Positions 28,107 to 36,410 of a stretch of DNA of 64,000 bases are shown piece by piece (the stretch's first letter is position 1; every line of letters starts with the position of its first letter). A program made the position numbers and the translations under genes. The notes beneath the pieces were generated by a model. The model had not been told where the DNA came from. It saw nothing but the letters and a program-made list of their open reading frames with translations, and ran no database searches. Source of the DNA: Mycetocola miduiensis. GTDB taxonomy: Bacteria; Actinomycetota; Actinomycetes; Actinomycetales; Microbacteriaceae. The DNA lies in assembly GCF_900115155.1 (NCBI RefSeq), contig NZ_FOVM01000003.1:1-64000 (forward strand), in the 5' to 3' direction.

Positions 28107-29666
28107 GTGACTGCCCCGACGCGCCCGCCCGTACCCCTCCTCGCCGCTGTCATCCTCGCGGCAGCATCGGGCCCCGTCCTCGACGCCGGATTTCCTGACC
28201 GGGGGATCTGGCCGCTGGCGTTCGTCGGCATCGGCCTCATCCTCATCGTCCTTATCGGCAGGAGCGCCTGGGGTGCGCTGCTGACCGGTTTCATCGCGGG
28301 GGTGTCGTTCTACCTCGTCCACGTGTCGTGGGTCTCGCTGTACCTCGGTCCGGTTCCGTGGATCGCCCTGTCAGTGCTCGAATCGATCTTCTTCGCACTC
28401 GGCGCCCTGCTGATCACCCTCGCGTATCGCTGGATTCCACGGGTCTGGTCGACCACCCTCGGCCGGGTCGGACTGCTGCCGCTTGTCGTCGCCGGCGTGT
28501 GGACGGCGAGGGAAGCCCTCGTCAGCACCTGGCCGTACGGCGGGTTCGCCTGGGGCCGGATCGCGCTGAGCCAGTCGGAGAGCCCGTTCGCCCCGCTGGT
28601 CGCCTGGGTGGGGTTCAGCGGGCTCAGCTTCCTTCTCGTGTGGCTCGTCGCCCTGCTGCTGCAATTTCTCCGCGAACCGCACGTGTCGGTTCCGTCGCTT
28701 CGCCTGCTGGTCCCAGCGGCCGCCGTCGCGCTCCTCGTCGCACTGCCGGCCTGGCCGATCGTCGAACGCGGCACGTCGACGATCGCCGCTGTCCAGGGTA
28801 ACGCGAAAGCGGGATACTTCGACGACCGCGAACCGGGTGACATCCTCTCTGCCCAGGCATCGGCGACTCTTCCGCTGGTCGGTACACCGGTCGACATGAT
28901 CGTCTGGCCGGAGAACGGCACCGATCTGGATCCGGTGACGGTTCCGCAGGCGGCATCCGTTCTCGACTACCTCGGAGCCCAGACCGGCGCCCCGATCCTG
29001 ACCGGGACGATCATGGAACGGGACGGCCGGTTCTACAACACTTCGTTGCTGTGGGAGTCGGGGGCCGGCCCGACCGACTACTACGACAAACGGCACCCAG
29101 TCCCGTTCGGTGAGTATGTTCCCGACCGCGAAGTGTGGGAACCGTTCGCCCCGGATCTGATCGGCCTGATCGGCCGTGAGTACACGCCGGGCACCAGGGA
29201 CAACGTCTTCAACGTGGACGGTGTGATCGCCGGGATCTCCATCTGCTTCGACATCGTCGACGACGCGCTGACCCGTGAAGCCGTCGACCGCGGAGCCCAG
29301 GTGATCATCGCCCAGACGAACAACGCGGACTTCGGCCGTACCGACGAGAACCAGCAGCAGCTCGCCATCGCCCGGCTCCGGGCCATCGAGTCGTCACGAA
29401 GCCTCGTGAACATTTCGACCGTGGGCACCAGCCAGATGATCGGCCCAAACGGCGCCACCCTCGCCGAAATCCCCGCGTACGAACCGGGCCACATGGTGTT
29501 CGATGTTCCGCTGGTCGCCGGGAAGACGCCGGCGATGGCCGCGGGCGGCCAGATCGAGACGTTCGTCGCTTTCTTCGGCCTGGGTGCCCTCATCGTCGCT
29601 TTGGCGGTGGGCACAAGAAACGGGCGCCAGCGTGAAGCTGACGCCCGAATCCTCGACGGAAGTTAG
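28107..29666 (+). CDS. lnt: Apolipoprotein N-acyltransferase
   Basis: A 519-residue membrane enzyme that adds the third acyl chain to the N-terminal cysteine of lipoproteins. Six N-terminal membrane helices (about 10-215) precede an external nitrilase-like domain with the catalytic triad E269 (WPENG), K328 (YDKRHPVPFGEYVP) and C380 (ISICFDIV); one helix follows at about 485-503. Clients in this window are CtaC and the FKBP protein. The 3' end overlaps the convergent rbpA by four bases. Confidence 0.93.
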   Translation: MTAPTRPPVPLLAAVILAAASGPVLDAGFPDRGIWPLAFVGIGLILIVLIGRSAWGALLTGFIAGVSFYLVHVSWVSLYLGPVPWIALSVLESIFFALGALLITLAYRWIPRVWSTTLGRVGLLPLVVAGVWTAREALVSTWPYGGFAWGRIALSQSESPFAPLVAWVGFSGLSFLLVWLVALLLQFLREPHVSVPSLRLLVPAAAVALLVALPAWPIVERGTSTIAAVQGNAKAGYFDDREPGDILSAQASATLPLVGTPVDMIVWPENGTDLDPVTVPQAASVLDYLGAQTGAPILTGTIMERDGRFYNTSLLWESGAGPTDYYDKRHPVPFGEYVPDREVWEPFAPDLIGLIGREYTPGTRDNVFNVDGVIAGISICFDIVDDALTREAVDRGAQVIIAQTNNADFGRTDENQQQLAIARLRAIESSRSLVNISTVGTSQMIGPNGATLAEIPAYEPGHMVFDVPLVAGKTPAMAAGGQIETFVAFFGLGALIVALAVGTRNGRQREADARILDGS

Positions 29667-30028
29667 GCTCCGACCGAGTGTTGGCCGCGCCGTGCACGCA
29701 GGAAGCTGAGGCGTTCCTCGAGGAGTTCCTCGAGTTCGTCCCGGCTCCGGCGTTCGAGCAGCATGTCCCAGTGGGTGCGGGCCTGCTTCTGATCTGACCG
29801 GTCGATGACAACCGGTTCGGTGCCGACCATGAGAACTGCTTCAGCACTGCAGTGGCGGCACTCCCAGGTCTCTGGGGCCTCCGCATCTGCGGCGAACATC
29901 AGCGCGGTCTCATGGTTGCATACGGGGCACAGGTACACCGACCGTGCCCGCTCTGAAAATACGACGCCATCTTCACTCTGTAGGCTCTGGGCGCCGAGGC
30001 GCATTCCGCGCAAACTGCGATCTGCCAT
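29663..30028 (-). CDS. rbpA: RNA polymerase-binding protein RbpA
   Basis: A 121-residue actinobacterial transcription factor that binds the sigma factor and promoter DNA and stabilises the open complex. It has the N-terminal RGMRLGAQSLQSEDG tail, a zinc-like core (LCPVCNHE and ECRHCS), a basic linker and the sigma-interaction helix THWDMLLERRSRDELEELLEERL. GAGAGGAAC precedes the ATG, and a TATAAC box lies at 30058-30063 on the minus strand. It is convergent with lnt with a 4-bp tail overlap. Confidence 0.95.
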   Translation of the reverse strand: MADRSLRGMRLGAQSLQSEDGVVFSERARSVYLCPVCNHETALMFAADAEAPETWECRHCSAEAVLMVGTEPVVIDRSDQKQARTHWDMLLERRSRDELEELLEERLSFLRARRGQHSVGA

Positions 30029-30057
30029 GTTCTGGTTCCTCTCGCTCGCTGCAACCA

Positions 30058-30063
30058 GTTATA
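30058..30063 (-). promoter_or_regulatory. -10 box (TATAAC) of rbpA
   Basis: TATAAC on the minus strand gives a leader of roughly 20-25 nt ending with the Shine-Dalgarno GAGAGGA before the rbpA ATG. No clear -35 seen. Confidence 0.45.
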
Positions 30064-30121
30064 GACCCCGAAGCTGGGCAACGCCTTGCCATCGTGGGAT
30101 TTCTCCCAGCGTTCGCTCAGG

Positions 30122-30892
30122 CTATGAGCGTCGTGCGGCAAGCAACGGGATGGCCAGGTCCGTGCGGTCAGTGATGATGCCGTCCACCCCCATATCCAGG
30201 AGCCGGTGCATGTCGTCCGGGGAATTCACCGTCCACACGTGCACCTCAACGCCAGCGCGGTGGAAAGTCCGAATAGTCTGGCGGGTGACCAGGCGAACGT
30301 TCCGATGCCGTTCAGGGATCTGGACACAGCGGATGCCGCCGAGCGCGGCACGGACGAGGGCAGCCGATCCGGCGCGTGCGCCGAGAAAAGCCCGCGTGAT
30401 GCGCTGGGATGACGCCGACGACGCCACGCCGGGGATGGACCCCGCAGCACGCATCCGCCGGCCTTCATCGAAAGAGGTGATCAGGACCCGGTCGCCTGCG
30501 CGCTCGGCGAGGACGGTGCGCGCCACCGGTCCTGCCGCCTGTTCCGACTTGACGTCGATATTGAAACGCGCCGTCGGGAAAGTGACGAGCGCCCCGGCGA
30601 GGGTGGGCACACGATGGCCGCCGCCCAGGTCGAGCTGGCGAAGCTGAGCGAGGCTAAGGTTCCTCACGGCGTGCGACACTCCGTCCACCACGATCTCCGG
30701 GTCGTGGACGAGAACCGCGATCCCGTCGGCGGTCGCGTGGGCATCCGTTTCCAGGTAGATCGCCCCGACGTCCACCGCAGCCTGGAATGAGGCGATCGTG
30801 TTCTCCGGCACGTCGAGGGCAAGCCCCCGGTGCGCGAGAACGCGCGGACCCGCCGGTTCGAAGTACCGCGAATCCGCGCGCTCGAGTGCCAT
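30122..30892 (-). CDS. Glycerophosphodiester phosphodiesterase
   Basis: A 256-residue GDPD/PLC-like TIM-barrel enzyme hydrolysing glycerophosphodiesters to glycerol 3-phosphate and an alcohol. Motifs: LAHRGLALDVPENT (catalytic H and the E of PENT), YLETDAHATADG (metal ligands E and D), VLVHDP (second catalytic H), FNIDVKSEQ, and the final VWTVNSPDDMHRLLDMGVDGIITD. No signal peptide, so cytoplasmic. It starts 4 bp after the SPFH gene and is probably co-transcribed with it. Confidence 0.92.
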   Translation of the reverse strand: MALERADSRYFEPAGPRVLAHRGLALDVPENTIASFQAAVDVGAIYLETDAHATADGIAVLVHDPEIVVDGVSHAVRNLSLAQLRQLDLGGGHRVPTLAGALVTFPTARFNIDVKSEQAAGPVARTVLAERAGDRVLITSFDEGRRMRAAGSIPGVASSASSQRITRAFLGARAGSAALVRAALGGIRCVQIPERHRNVRLVTRQTIRTFHRAGVEVHVWTVNSPDDMHRLLDMGVDGIITDRTDLAIPLLAARRS

Positions 30893-30895
30893 CCC

Positions 30896-31912
30896 CTACT
30901 CGGACACCGGCGGAAGAGGGGACGCAGGGGGAGGGGACGCCGGCGGGGCGTCCGGCGGGAGGATGCTCGACGGGATCTCCGCGTTGGGGGCCGTCTGAGA
31001 GGGCTGCCCGCCGTCGCCTTTGCCTGGCACGAACGCCTTCCCAAGCCCCTTGAGGGCTTCGGTCAGCTCGGACGGAATGATCCACAGCTTGTTCGCGGAC
31101 CCGTCGGCGAGCTTCGGCAGGGTCTGCAGGTACTGGTAGGCCAGCAGTTTGGGGTCGGGGTTACCGCGGTGAATCGCGTCGAAGACGGTGGTGATCGCCT
31201 GGGCCTCACCCTGCGCGCGGAGCACAGCGGCTCGCGCATCACCTTCGGCGCTGAGGATAGCCGCCTGCCTGGCACCCTCAGCCGTGAGGATCGCCGACTG
31301 CTTCGTTCCCTCTGCGGTGAGGATAAGCGCGCGACGGTCCCGCTCGGCACGCATCTGCTTCTCCATCGAGTCCTGAATCGACAGGGGCGGGTCGATGGCC
31401 TTGAGTTCGACGCGGCCGACCCGGATGCCCCACTTTCCGGTGGCCTCATCGAGCACGACGCGCAACTGTCCGTTGATGTTGTCGCGGCTGGTGAGCGCCT
31501 CTTCAAGATTGAGGCCACCGACGACGTTACGGAGTGTGGTGGTGGTGAGTTGCTCGACGGCGCCGAGGTAGTTGGCGATCTCGTACGTGGCGGCGCGGGC
31601 ATCCGTCACCTGGAAGTAGACGACGGTGTCGATCGAGACGACGAGGTTGTCTTCGGTGATCACCGGCTGTGGTGGAAAGGAGACGACCTGTTCACGCATG
31701 TCGATCAGCGGACGGACCCGGTCGACGAACGGCACCAGGAGGTTCAGTCCGGGTTGCAGCGTCTTGTGGTAACGGCCGAGACGTTCGACGACGCCGGCCG
31801 TGGCCTGGGGGATGATCCGGATGGCCCGGAACAGCACCACCAGGATGAAGATGAGAACGACGATCCCGAGAATCCATCCCACGGTCGTCCCGACGAGTTC
31901 AGCTGGGTTCAC
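30896..31912 (-). CDS. SPFH/band-7 (stomatin-like) membrane protein
   Basis: A 338-residue membrane-anchored scaffold of the stomatin/QmcA type. One N-terminal helix (about 8-32) is followed by an SPFH domain (PQATAGVVERLGRYHKTLQPG, TLRNVVGGLNLEEALTSRD), then a coiled-coil made of three ~11-residue repeats built on LTAEGxxQxAI (about 195-235), and a Pro-rich tail. It overlaps the NfeD-like gene by 4 bp, a common SPFH-NfeD pair implicated in membrane quality control and microdomain organisation. Confidence 0.9.
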   Translation of the reverse strand: MNPAELVGTTVGWILGIVVLIFILVVLFRAIRIIPQATAGVVERLGRYHKTLQPGLNLLVPFVDRVRPLIDMREQVVSFPPQPVITEDNLVVSIDTVVYFQVTDARAATYEIANYLGAVEQLTTTTLRNVVGGLNLEEALTSRDNINGQLRVVLDEATGKWGIRVGRVELKAIDPPLSIQDSMEKQMRAERDRRALILTAEGTKQSAILTAEGARQAAILSAEGDARAAVLRAQGEAQAITTVFDAIHRGNPDPKLLAYQYLQTLPKLADGSANKLWIIPSELTEALKGLGKAFVPGKGDGGQPSQTAPNAEIPSSILPPDAPPASPPPASPLPPVSE

Positions 31913-32379
31913 TGGAGCTTCCTTTCATTCGGCACGACCACGGCGGTCGCTCCTTCGATCGCGAGAACCCGAACGGCGGTGCCCGGTTCCAGACTCGAAA
32001 TGGGAGAGTCGGTGGGCACGATTGCGGTCCACAGTTCACCGTTCGACAGCTTGACCTGGCCGCCGTGACCTGAGACGGTCTGCACGACCTGGCCGCGGGA
32101 ACCCAGCAGGGCGTCGACGTTGCTCTTGGCGGGGTCTTCGCCCCTGCGGAGCGCACGGAGGAGCGGGGGCTTGACGAGGAGCAGGAGCAGGACGGATGCC
32201 GCGGCTCCGATCAGGAACTGGGCCCACCACGGCACGCCGAGAAGACCGGCCACAAGACCCACCGTGCTGCCGATCGCCAGCATGAGGAAGGTGAACTCGA
32301 GGCTCAGCATCTCGATGGTGATGAACAGAAGGATCAGCACCAGCCAGACCACCCATGAATACTGTTCGATCCAGTCCAT
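31909..32379 (-). CDS. NfeD-like membrane protein
   Basis: A 156-residue partner of SPFH proteins. Two or three N-terminal membrane helices (VVWLVLILLFITIEML, FLMLAIGSTVGLVAGLLG, FLIGAAASVLLLLLV) precede a C-terminal OB-fold (GSRGQVVQTVSGHGGQVKLSNGELW). This is the short NfeD form without the protease domain. GGGAGAGG lies 6 nt before the ATG, and a TAGATT box lies at 32426-32431 on the minus strand. Confidence 0.9.
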   Translation of the reverse strand: MDWIEQYSWVVWLVLILLFITIEMLSLEFTFLMLAIGSTVGLVAGLLGVPWWAQFLIGAAASVLLLLLVKPPLLRALRRGEDPAKSNVDALLGSRGQVVQTVSGHGGQVKLSNGELWTAIVPTDSPISSLEPGTAVRVLAIEGATAVVVPNERKLQ

Positions 32380-32425
32380 GTCACGCCTCTCCCGGCCGCC
32401 GCCACTGGGGCCAGTGTTACTCCTG

Positions 32426-32431
32426 AATCTA
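32426..32431 (-). promoter_or_regulatory. -10 box (TAGATT) of the NfeD-SPFH-GDPD unit
   Basis: The box is on the minus strand, about 45 nt upstream of the NfeD ATG. A TAGTCT box for the divergent SDR gene lies at 32465-32470 on the plus strand. Confidence 0.4.
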
Positions 32432-32524
32432 GCAGGTGGGCCGTTGCCTGCGGCGAGTTCTTGCTAGTCTCAAAGGCTGGGATTGCCGCTGCCCGGCAAC
32501 GCCACCCGTCTTGAAGGAGTGCCC

Positions 32525-33289
32525 ATGTCCAACCCCCTCGCCGCAGGTTCGCTCACCGGCAAGAACGTCCTTGTCACCGGATCGTCCCGCGGCATCGGCG
32601 CCGACACCGTTCGTTACTTCGCCGAGGCGGGCGCCAACGTCGTCATCAACTTCCGCAACAAAGAGGCGCGCGCCGTCAAGCTCGCCGACCAGATCCGCGC
32701 AGCAGGCGGCACCGCCATCACCGTCGGCGCCGACCTGACCGACCCGGCATCCGTCATGGCGATGTTCGACACCGTCGCCGAGAAGTACGGCCACCTCGAC
32801 GTTCTCGTCCTCAACGCTTCAGGCGGAATGGAGAGCGGCATGGCCGCCGATTACGCCATGCAGCTCAACCGTGACGCGCAGCTGAACGTGCTCGATGCCG
32901 CCCTGCCGCTGCTCAGCAGCGGATCCCGCGTCGTGTTCGTGACGAGCCACCAGGCGCATTTCATTCGCACCACGCCGACGATGCCCGAGTATGAGCCCGT
33001 CGCCCAGTCCAAGCGCGCGGGGGAGGATGCCCTCCGTGCCCGCATCCCGGAACTGGCCGACAAGGGCATCGAGTTTGTGGTCGTCTCCGGCGACATGATC
33101 GAGGGCACCATCACCGCCACGCTGCTGGAACGGGCGAACCCGGGCGCGATCAGCGCGCGCAAGGATGCCGCGGGCAAGCTCTACAACGTGGGCGAGTTCG
33201 CCGCAGAGGTCACCGCGGCTGCGGTTGAGACGATTCCCGCCGAGAACACCCGCTACGTCGGCGACACCACAGACTTCGCGGGCCAGTAA
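32525..33289 (+). CDS. Short-chain dehydrogenase/reductase-like protein
   Basis: A 254-residue Rossmann protein. It has the cofactor motif [12 protein letters not shown] near residue 17 and an NAS-type motif (LNASGGMES), and the active-site Ser is in [10 protein letters not shown]. The YxxxK signature is abnormal: the sequence is [13 protein letters not shown], so the Lys is kept but the position four residues before it is Val and the Tyr sits seven before. Activity as a normal NAD(P)H reductase is therefore doubtful. ATG at 32525 has AAGGAG upstream; a start at 32483 is not needed. Confidence 0.82.
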   Translation: MSNPLAAGSLTGKNVLVTGSSRGIGADTVRYFAEAGANVVINFRNKEARAVKLADQIRAAGGTAITVGADLTDPASVMAMFDTVAEKYGHLDVLVLNASGGMESGMAADYAMQLNRDAQLNVLDAALPLLSSGSRVVFVTSHQAHFIRTTPTMPEYEPVAQSKRAGEDALRARIPELADKGIEFVVVSGDMIEGTITATLLERANPGAISARKDAAGKLYNVGEFAAEVTAAAVETIPAENTRYVGDTTDFAGQ

Positions 33290-33439
33290 CCACTGCCTGG
33301 CAAACAGAGCTCAGCAACCGCGGAGCACGCGGATCGAGCGGCGCATCCATTCGATCGCTGAGCGGATGCCACCGTCCGACCCAGAGGGTAAACTGCCCAC
33401 CGTCGGAGCGACCGGTAACGAAGCCGGCCACGCCGCGGC

Positions 33440-33468
33440 GGGGGCGCGCACACCGCGCAAACGCCCCC
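33440..33468 (+). promoter_or_regulatory. GC-rich hairpin in the 5' leader of the UvrA-like gene
   Basis: GGGGGCG (33440-33446) pairs with CGCCCCC (33462-33468), with an alternative inner GCGCG/CGCGC stem. It lies about 20 nt upstream of the ATG at 33488. A TAAACT box at 33389-33394 would start a ~85-nt leader. A role as attenuator or terminator of the upstream SDR transcript is speculative. Confidence 0.4.
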
Positions 33469-33487
33469 TGGGACGGACGGAGCCAGG

Positions 33488-35884
33488 ATGAGTACGATCA
33501 CCACAACGGACACCCAGACGCGGGCGAGTGCATCCCACGTGGCCGACAACCACGATCGGATCCGGGTGCAGGGCGCGCGGGTGAACAATCTCAAGGACAT
33601 CAGCCTTGAGATCCCGAAGCGCCGGCTGACCGTGTTCACCGGTGTCTCCGGGTCGGGGAAGAGCTCCCTGGTGTTCGGTGCGATCGCCGCCGAATCGCAG
33701 CGGATGATCAACGAAACCTACAGTGCCTTCCTTCAAGGGTTCATGCCTTCGCTGGCTCGCCCGGACGTAGACGTCCTCGAAGGGCTGACGACCGTCATCA
33801 TCGTCGACCAGGAGCGCATGGGCGCGAACTCCCGATCGACGGTCGGCACGGCCACCGACGTCAACGCGATGCTCCGCATCATCTTCAGCCGCCTCGGCCA
33901 GCCCCACGTCGGGTCGCCACAGGCGTTCTCCTTCAACGTCGCCTCGATCAGCGGCGCGGGGGCCGTCACCGTCGAACGCGGCGGAAAGACGCTGAAAGAA
34001 CGGCGCAGCTTCGAGATCACCGGCGGCATGTGCCCGCGGTGCGAAGGCATGGGCACGGTCAACGACATCGACCTCTCCCAACTGTACGACGACTCCAAAT
34101 CCCTCGCCGACGGCGCGATGACGATCCCCGGCTACACGGCTGACGGGTGGGGGGTGAAGATTTTCACCGGCTCAGGGTTCCTCGACCCGGCCAAGCCGAT
34201 CCGCGACTACACCAAGAAAGAGCTGAACGACTTCCTCTACCGCGAACCGGTGAAGGTGAAGATCGGCGACATCAACATGACCTACGAGGGCCTGATCCCG
34301 AAGGTCCAGAAGTCGTTCCTCTCCAAGGACCGTGAAGCGATGCAGCCGCACATCCGCGCTTTCGTGGACCGTGCAGTCACCTTCACAACCTGCCCCGACT
34401 GCAACGGGACCCGCCTCAACGAAGGTGCCAGGTCGTCCCGGGTGGCCGGTCTCAACATCGCCGAAGCATGCGCGATGCAGATCAGCGACCTCGCCGCGTG
34501 GGTACGCAAGCTCAACGAGCCATCGGTGGCGCCGCTCCTCGTCGCCTTGCAGGACACACTCGACTCGTTCGTCGAGATCGGGCTCGGCTACCTGTCGCTC
34601 GACCGCCCGGCAGGCACGCTCTCCGGCGGTGAAGCCCAACGCACGAAGATGATCCGGCATCTCGGGTCGTCGCTGACCGATGTGACCTACGTCTTTGACG
34701 AGCCCACCATCGGCCTGCACCCGCACGACATCGAGCGGATGAACGAGCTGCTTCTGCAGCTGCGCGACAAGGGCAACACGGTGCTCGTCGTCGAGCACAA
34801 GCCGGAAATGATCGCCATCGCCGACCACATCGTCGACCTGGGACCTGGCGCAGGTACGTCGGGCGGCACCATCTGCTTCGAGGGCACCCTCGACGAGCTG
34901 CGGGGGAGTGACACCCTGACCGGGCGTCACCTCCACGACCGCGTCGCCCTCAAGAAGACGGTGCGAACGCCGAAGGGGTCCCTCGAAATCCGAGGGGCGT
35001 CGAAACACAATCTGCAGGACGTCGATGTCGACATCCCGCTCGGTGTGCTCGTTGTGGTCACCGGTGTCGCCGGTTCAGGAAAGAGCTCGCTCGTGCACGG
35101 GTCGATTCCCGCCAGCGCCGGTGTCGTGTCCATCGACCAGGGCGCGATCCGCGGGTCACGCCGCAGCAACCCGGCGACATACACCGGGATGCTCGAGCCG
35201 ATCCGCAAGGCGTTCGCCAAAGCGAACGGCGTGAAGCCTGCCCTGTTCAGCTCCAACTCGGAGGGCGCGTGTCCGGTCTGCAACGGCGCCGGCGTCATCT
35301 ACACCGACCTCGGCATGATGGCGACGGTCGAATCTCCTTGCGAGGTGTGTGAGGGCAAGCGGTTCCAGGCCGAAGTCCTCGAGTACAAGCTCGGGGGCAA
35401 GGACATCAGCGAAGTGCTGGCCATGTCGGTCACCGAGGCCGAGAAGTTCTTCGGGGCGGGGGAGGCGCGCACCCCTGCCGCGCACGCCATCCTGGACCGG
35501 CTGGCCGATGTCGGTCTCGGCTATCTCAGCCTCGGTCAACCGCTCACGACGCTGTCCGGCGGGGAGCGGCAACGGCTCAAGCTCGCCACCCAGATGGCCG
35601 AGAAGGGCGGGATCTACGTGCTCGACGAACCCACCATTGGCTTGCACCTCGCCGACGTCGAGAACCTGCTCGGCCTGCTAGACCGCCTCGTCGACTCCGG
35701 CAAATCCGTCATCGTCGTCGAGCATCACCAGGCCGTCATGGCCCACGCCGACTGGATCATCGACCTTGGCCCTGGGGCTGGACACGACGGGGGCCGGATC
35801 GTCTTCGAAGGCACACCGGTCGATCTGGTCGCCGCGAGGACCACAGTGACCGGGGAGCATCTCGCGACGTACGTTGGTGCGTAG
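33488..35884 (+). CDS. UvrA-like ABC ATPase (UvrA2 class)
   Basis: A 798-residue tandem ABC ATPase related to UvrA but shorter than the usual ~950. The first half has Walker [12 protein letters not shown] (about 50-60), signature [11 protein letters not shown] and the Walker B segment [11 protein letters not shown]; the second half has [22 protein letters not shown] and [11 protein letters not shown]. Zinc-type CxxC pairs are present (CPRCEG and CPDCNG; CPVCNG and CEVCEG). The N-terminal insertion that binds UvrB looks reduced. Such paralogues are linked to drug self-resistance or auxiliary repair; the main uvrA is presumably elsewhere. No drug-biosynthesis genes are adjacent. Confidence 0.85.
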   Translation: MSTITTTDTQTRASASHVADNHDRIRVQGARVNNLKDISLEIPKRRLTVFTGVSGSGKSSLVFGAIAAESQRMINETYSAFLQGFMPSLARPDVDVLEGLTTVIIVDQERMGANSRSTVGTATDVNAMLRIIFSRLGQPHVGSPQAFSFNVASISGAGAVTVERGGKTLKERRSFEITGGMCPRCEGMGTVNDIDLSQLYDDSKSLADGAMTIPGYTADGWGVKIFTGSGFLDPAKPIRDYTKKELNDFLYREPVKVKIGDINMTYEGLIPKVQKSFLSKDREAMQPHIRAFVDRAVTFTTCPDCNGTRLNEGARSSRVAGLNIAEACAMQISDLAAWVRKLNEPSVAPLLVALQDTLDSFVEIGLGYLSLDRPAGTLSGGEAQRTKMIRHLGSSLTDVTYVFDEPTIGLHPHDIERMNELLLQLRDKGNTVLVVEHKPEMIAIADHIVDLGPGAGTSGGTICFEGTLDELRGSDTLTGRHLHDRVALKKTVRTPKGSLEIRGASKHNLQDVDVDIPLGVLVVVTGVAGSGKSSLVHGSIPASAGVVSIDQGAIRGSRRSNPATYTGMLEPIRKAFAKANGVKPALFSSNSEGACPVCNGAGVIYTDLGMMATVESPCEVCEGKRFQAEVLEYKLGGKDISEVLAMSVTEAEKFFGAGEARTPAAHAILDRLADVGLGYLSLGQPLTTLSGGERQRLKLATQMAEKGGIYVLDEPTIGLHLADVENLLGLLDRLVDSGKSVIVVEHHQAVMAHADWIIDLGPGAGHDGGRIVFEGTPVDLVAARTTVTGEHLATYVGA

Positions 35885-36410
35885 CGGACGCAGCGCTCGT
35901 ATTATGTCAAGTAATCAAGCGGCACTGTCTCGAAGTGGGGAGTGGCACGGCGCCTGGGCACTTGCGCCCATCTGACGCACGTGTCGGCGTTGGGGCCGGA
36001 AACCAGACATGAGCGTCATGCGAACGCGACGCACAGCGCGCCTAGTGTGGCGCCATCTGACGCACACGTCGTTTTCTACGACGAAGAATCGACATCTGCG
36101 CCAGTTGAGCGACGAGTCATGAGCGGCGAGCCACAAGCGGCGACCGGCGGACGGCGCCCCACGAACGGCGAGGCATCCGTCCTGCAGGAGGCGCACAGCG
36201 GATGCTCTCCGCAGCAATTCAGAAGGGGTTCGCCGGATTCGCCCTTGCCAGCCGGCCCCTTCCCGTTTGATGCCGATAATGCACATTATGTCAACAAAGC
36301 GATGTGGGAGCGCCTCGACCCCTCCCCACGCCCAGCACGCCGCCTCCGCACCTGCCCCGGACAAATACACCTGGCGCGCCGGGTGACCGCATCCGGAACG
36401 AGTGAACCGG
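35885..36410. other. Gene-free spacer with direct repeats and palindromes
   Basis: This 526-bp stretch separates the UvrA-like gene (plus) from the 3' end of the GMC gene (minus). Overlapping open frames on both strands run through it, but none has a recognisable start signal or protein character. It contains a ~23-bp direct repeat at 35964-35986 and 36049-36071 (core CATCTGACGCAC, 85 bp apart), the palindrome CATGA-GCG-TCATG (36008-36020), the 14-bp palindrome ATAATG-CA-CATTAT (36276-36289), and ATTATGTCAA twice (near 35901 and 36284). No RNA gene recognised. Confidence 0.5.
35964..36071. repeat. Pair of ~23-bp imperfect direct repeats
   Basis: Both copies (35964-35986 and 36049-36071) contain CATCTGACGCAC followed by a two-base-varied GTCG end, and are preceded by GCGCC. 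They could be binding sites or decayed mobile DNA; nothing else identifies them. Confidence 0.6.
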
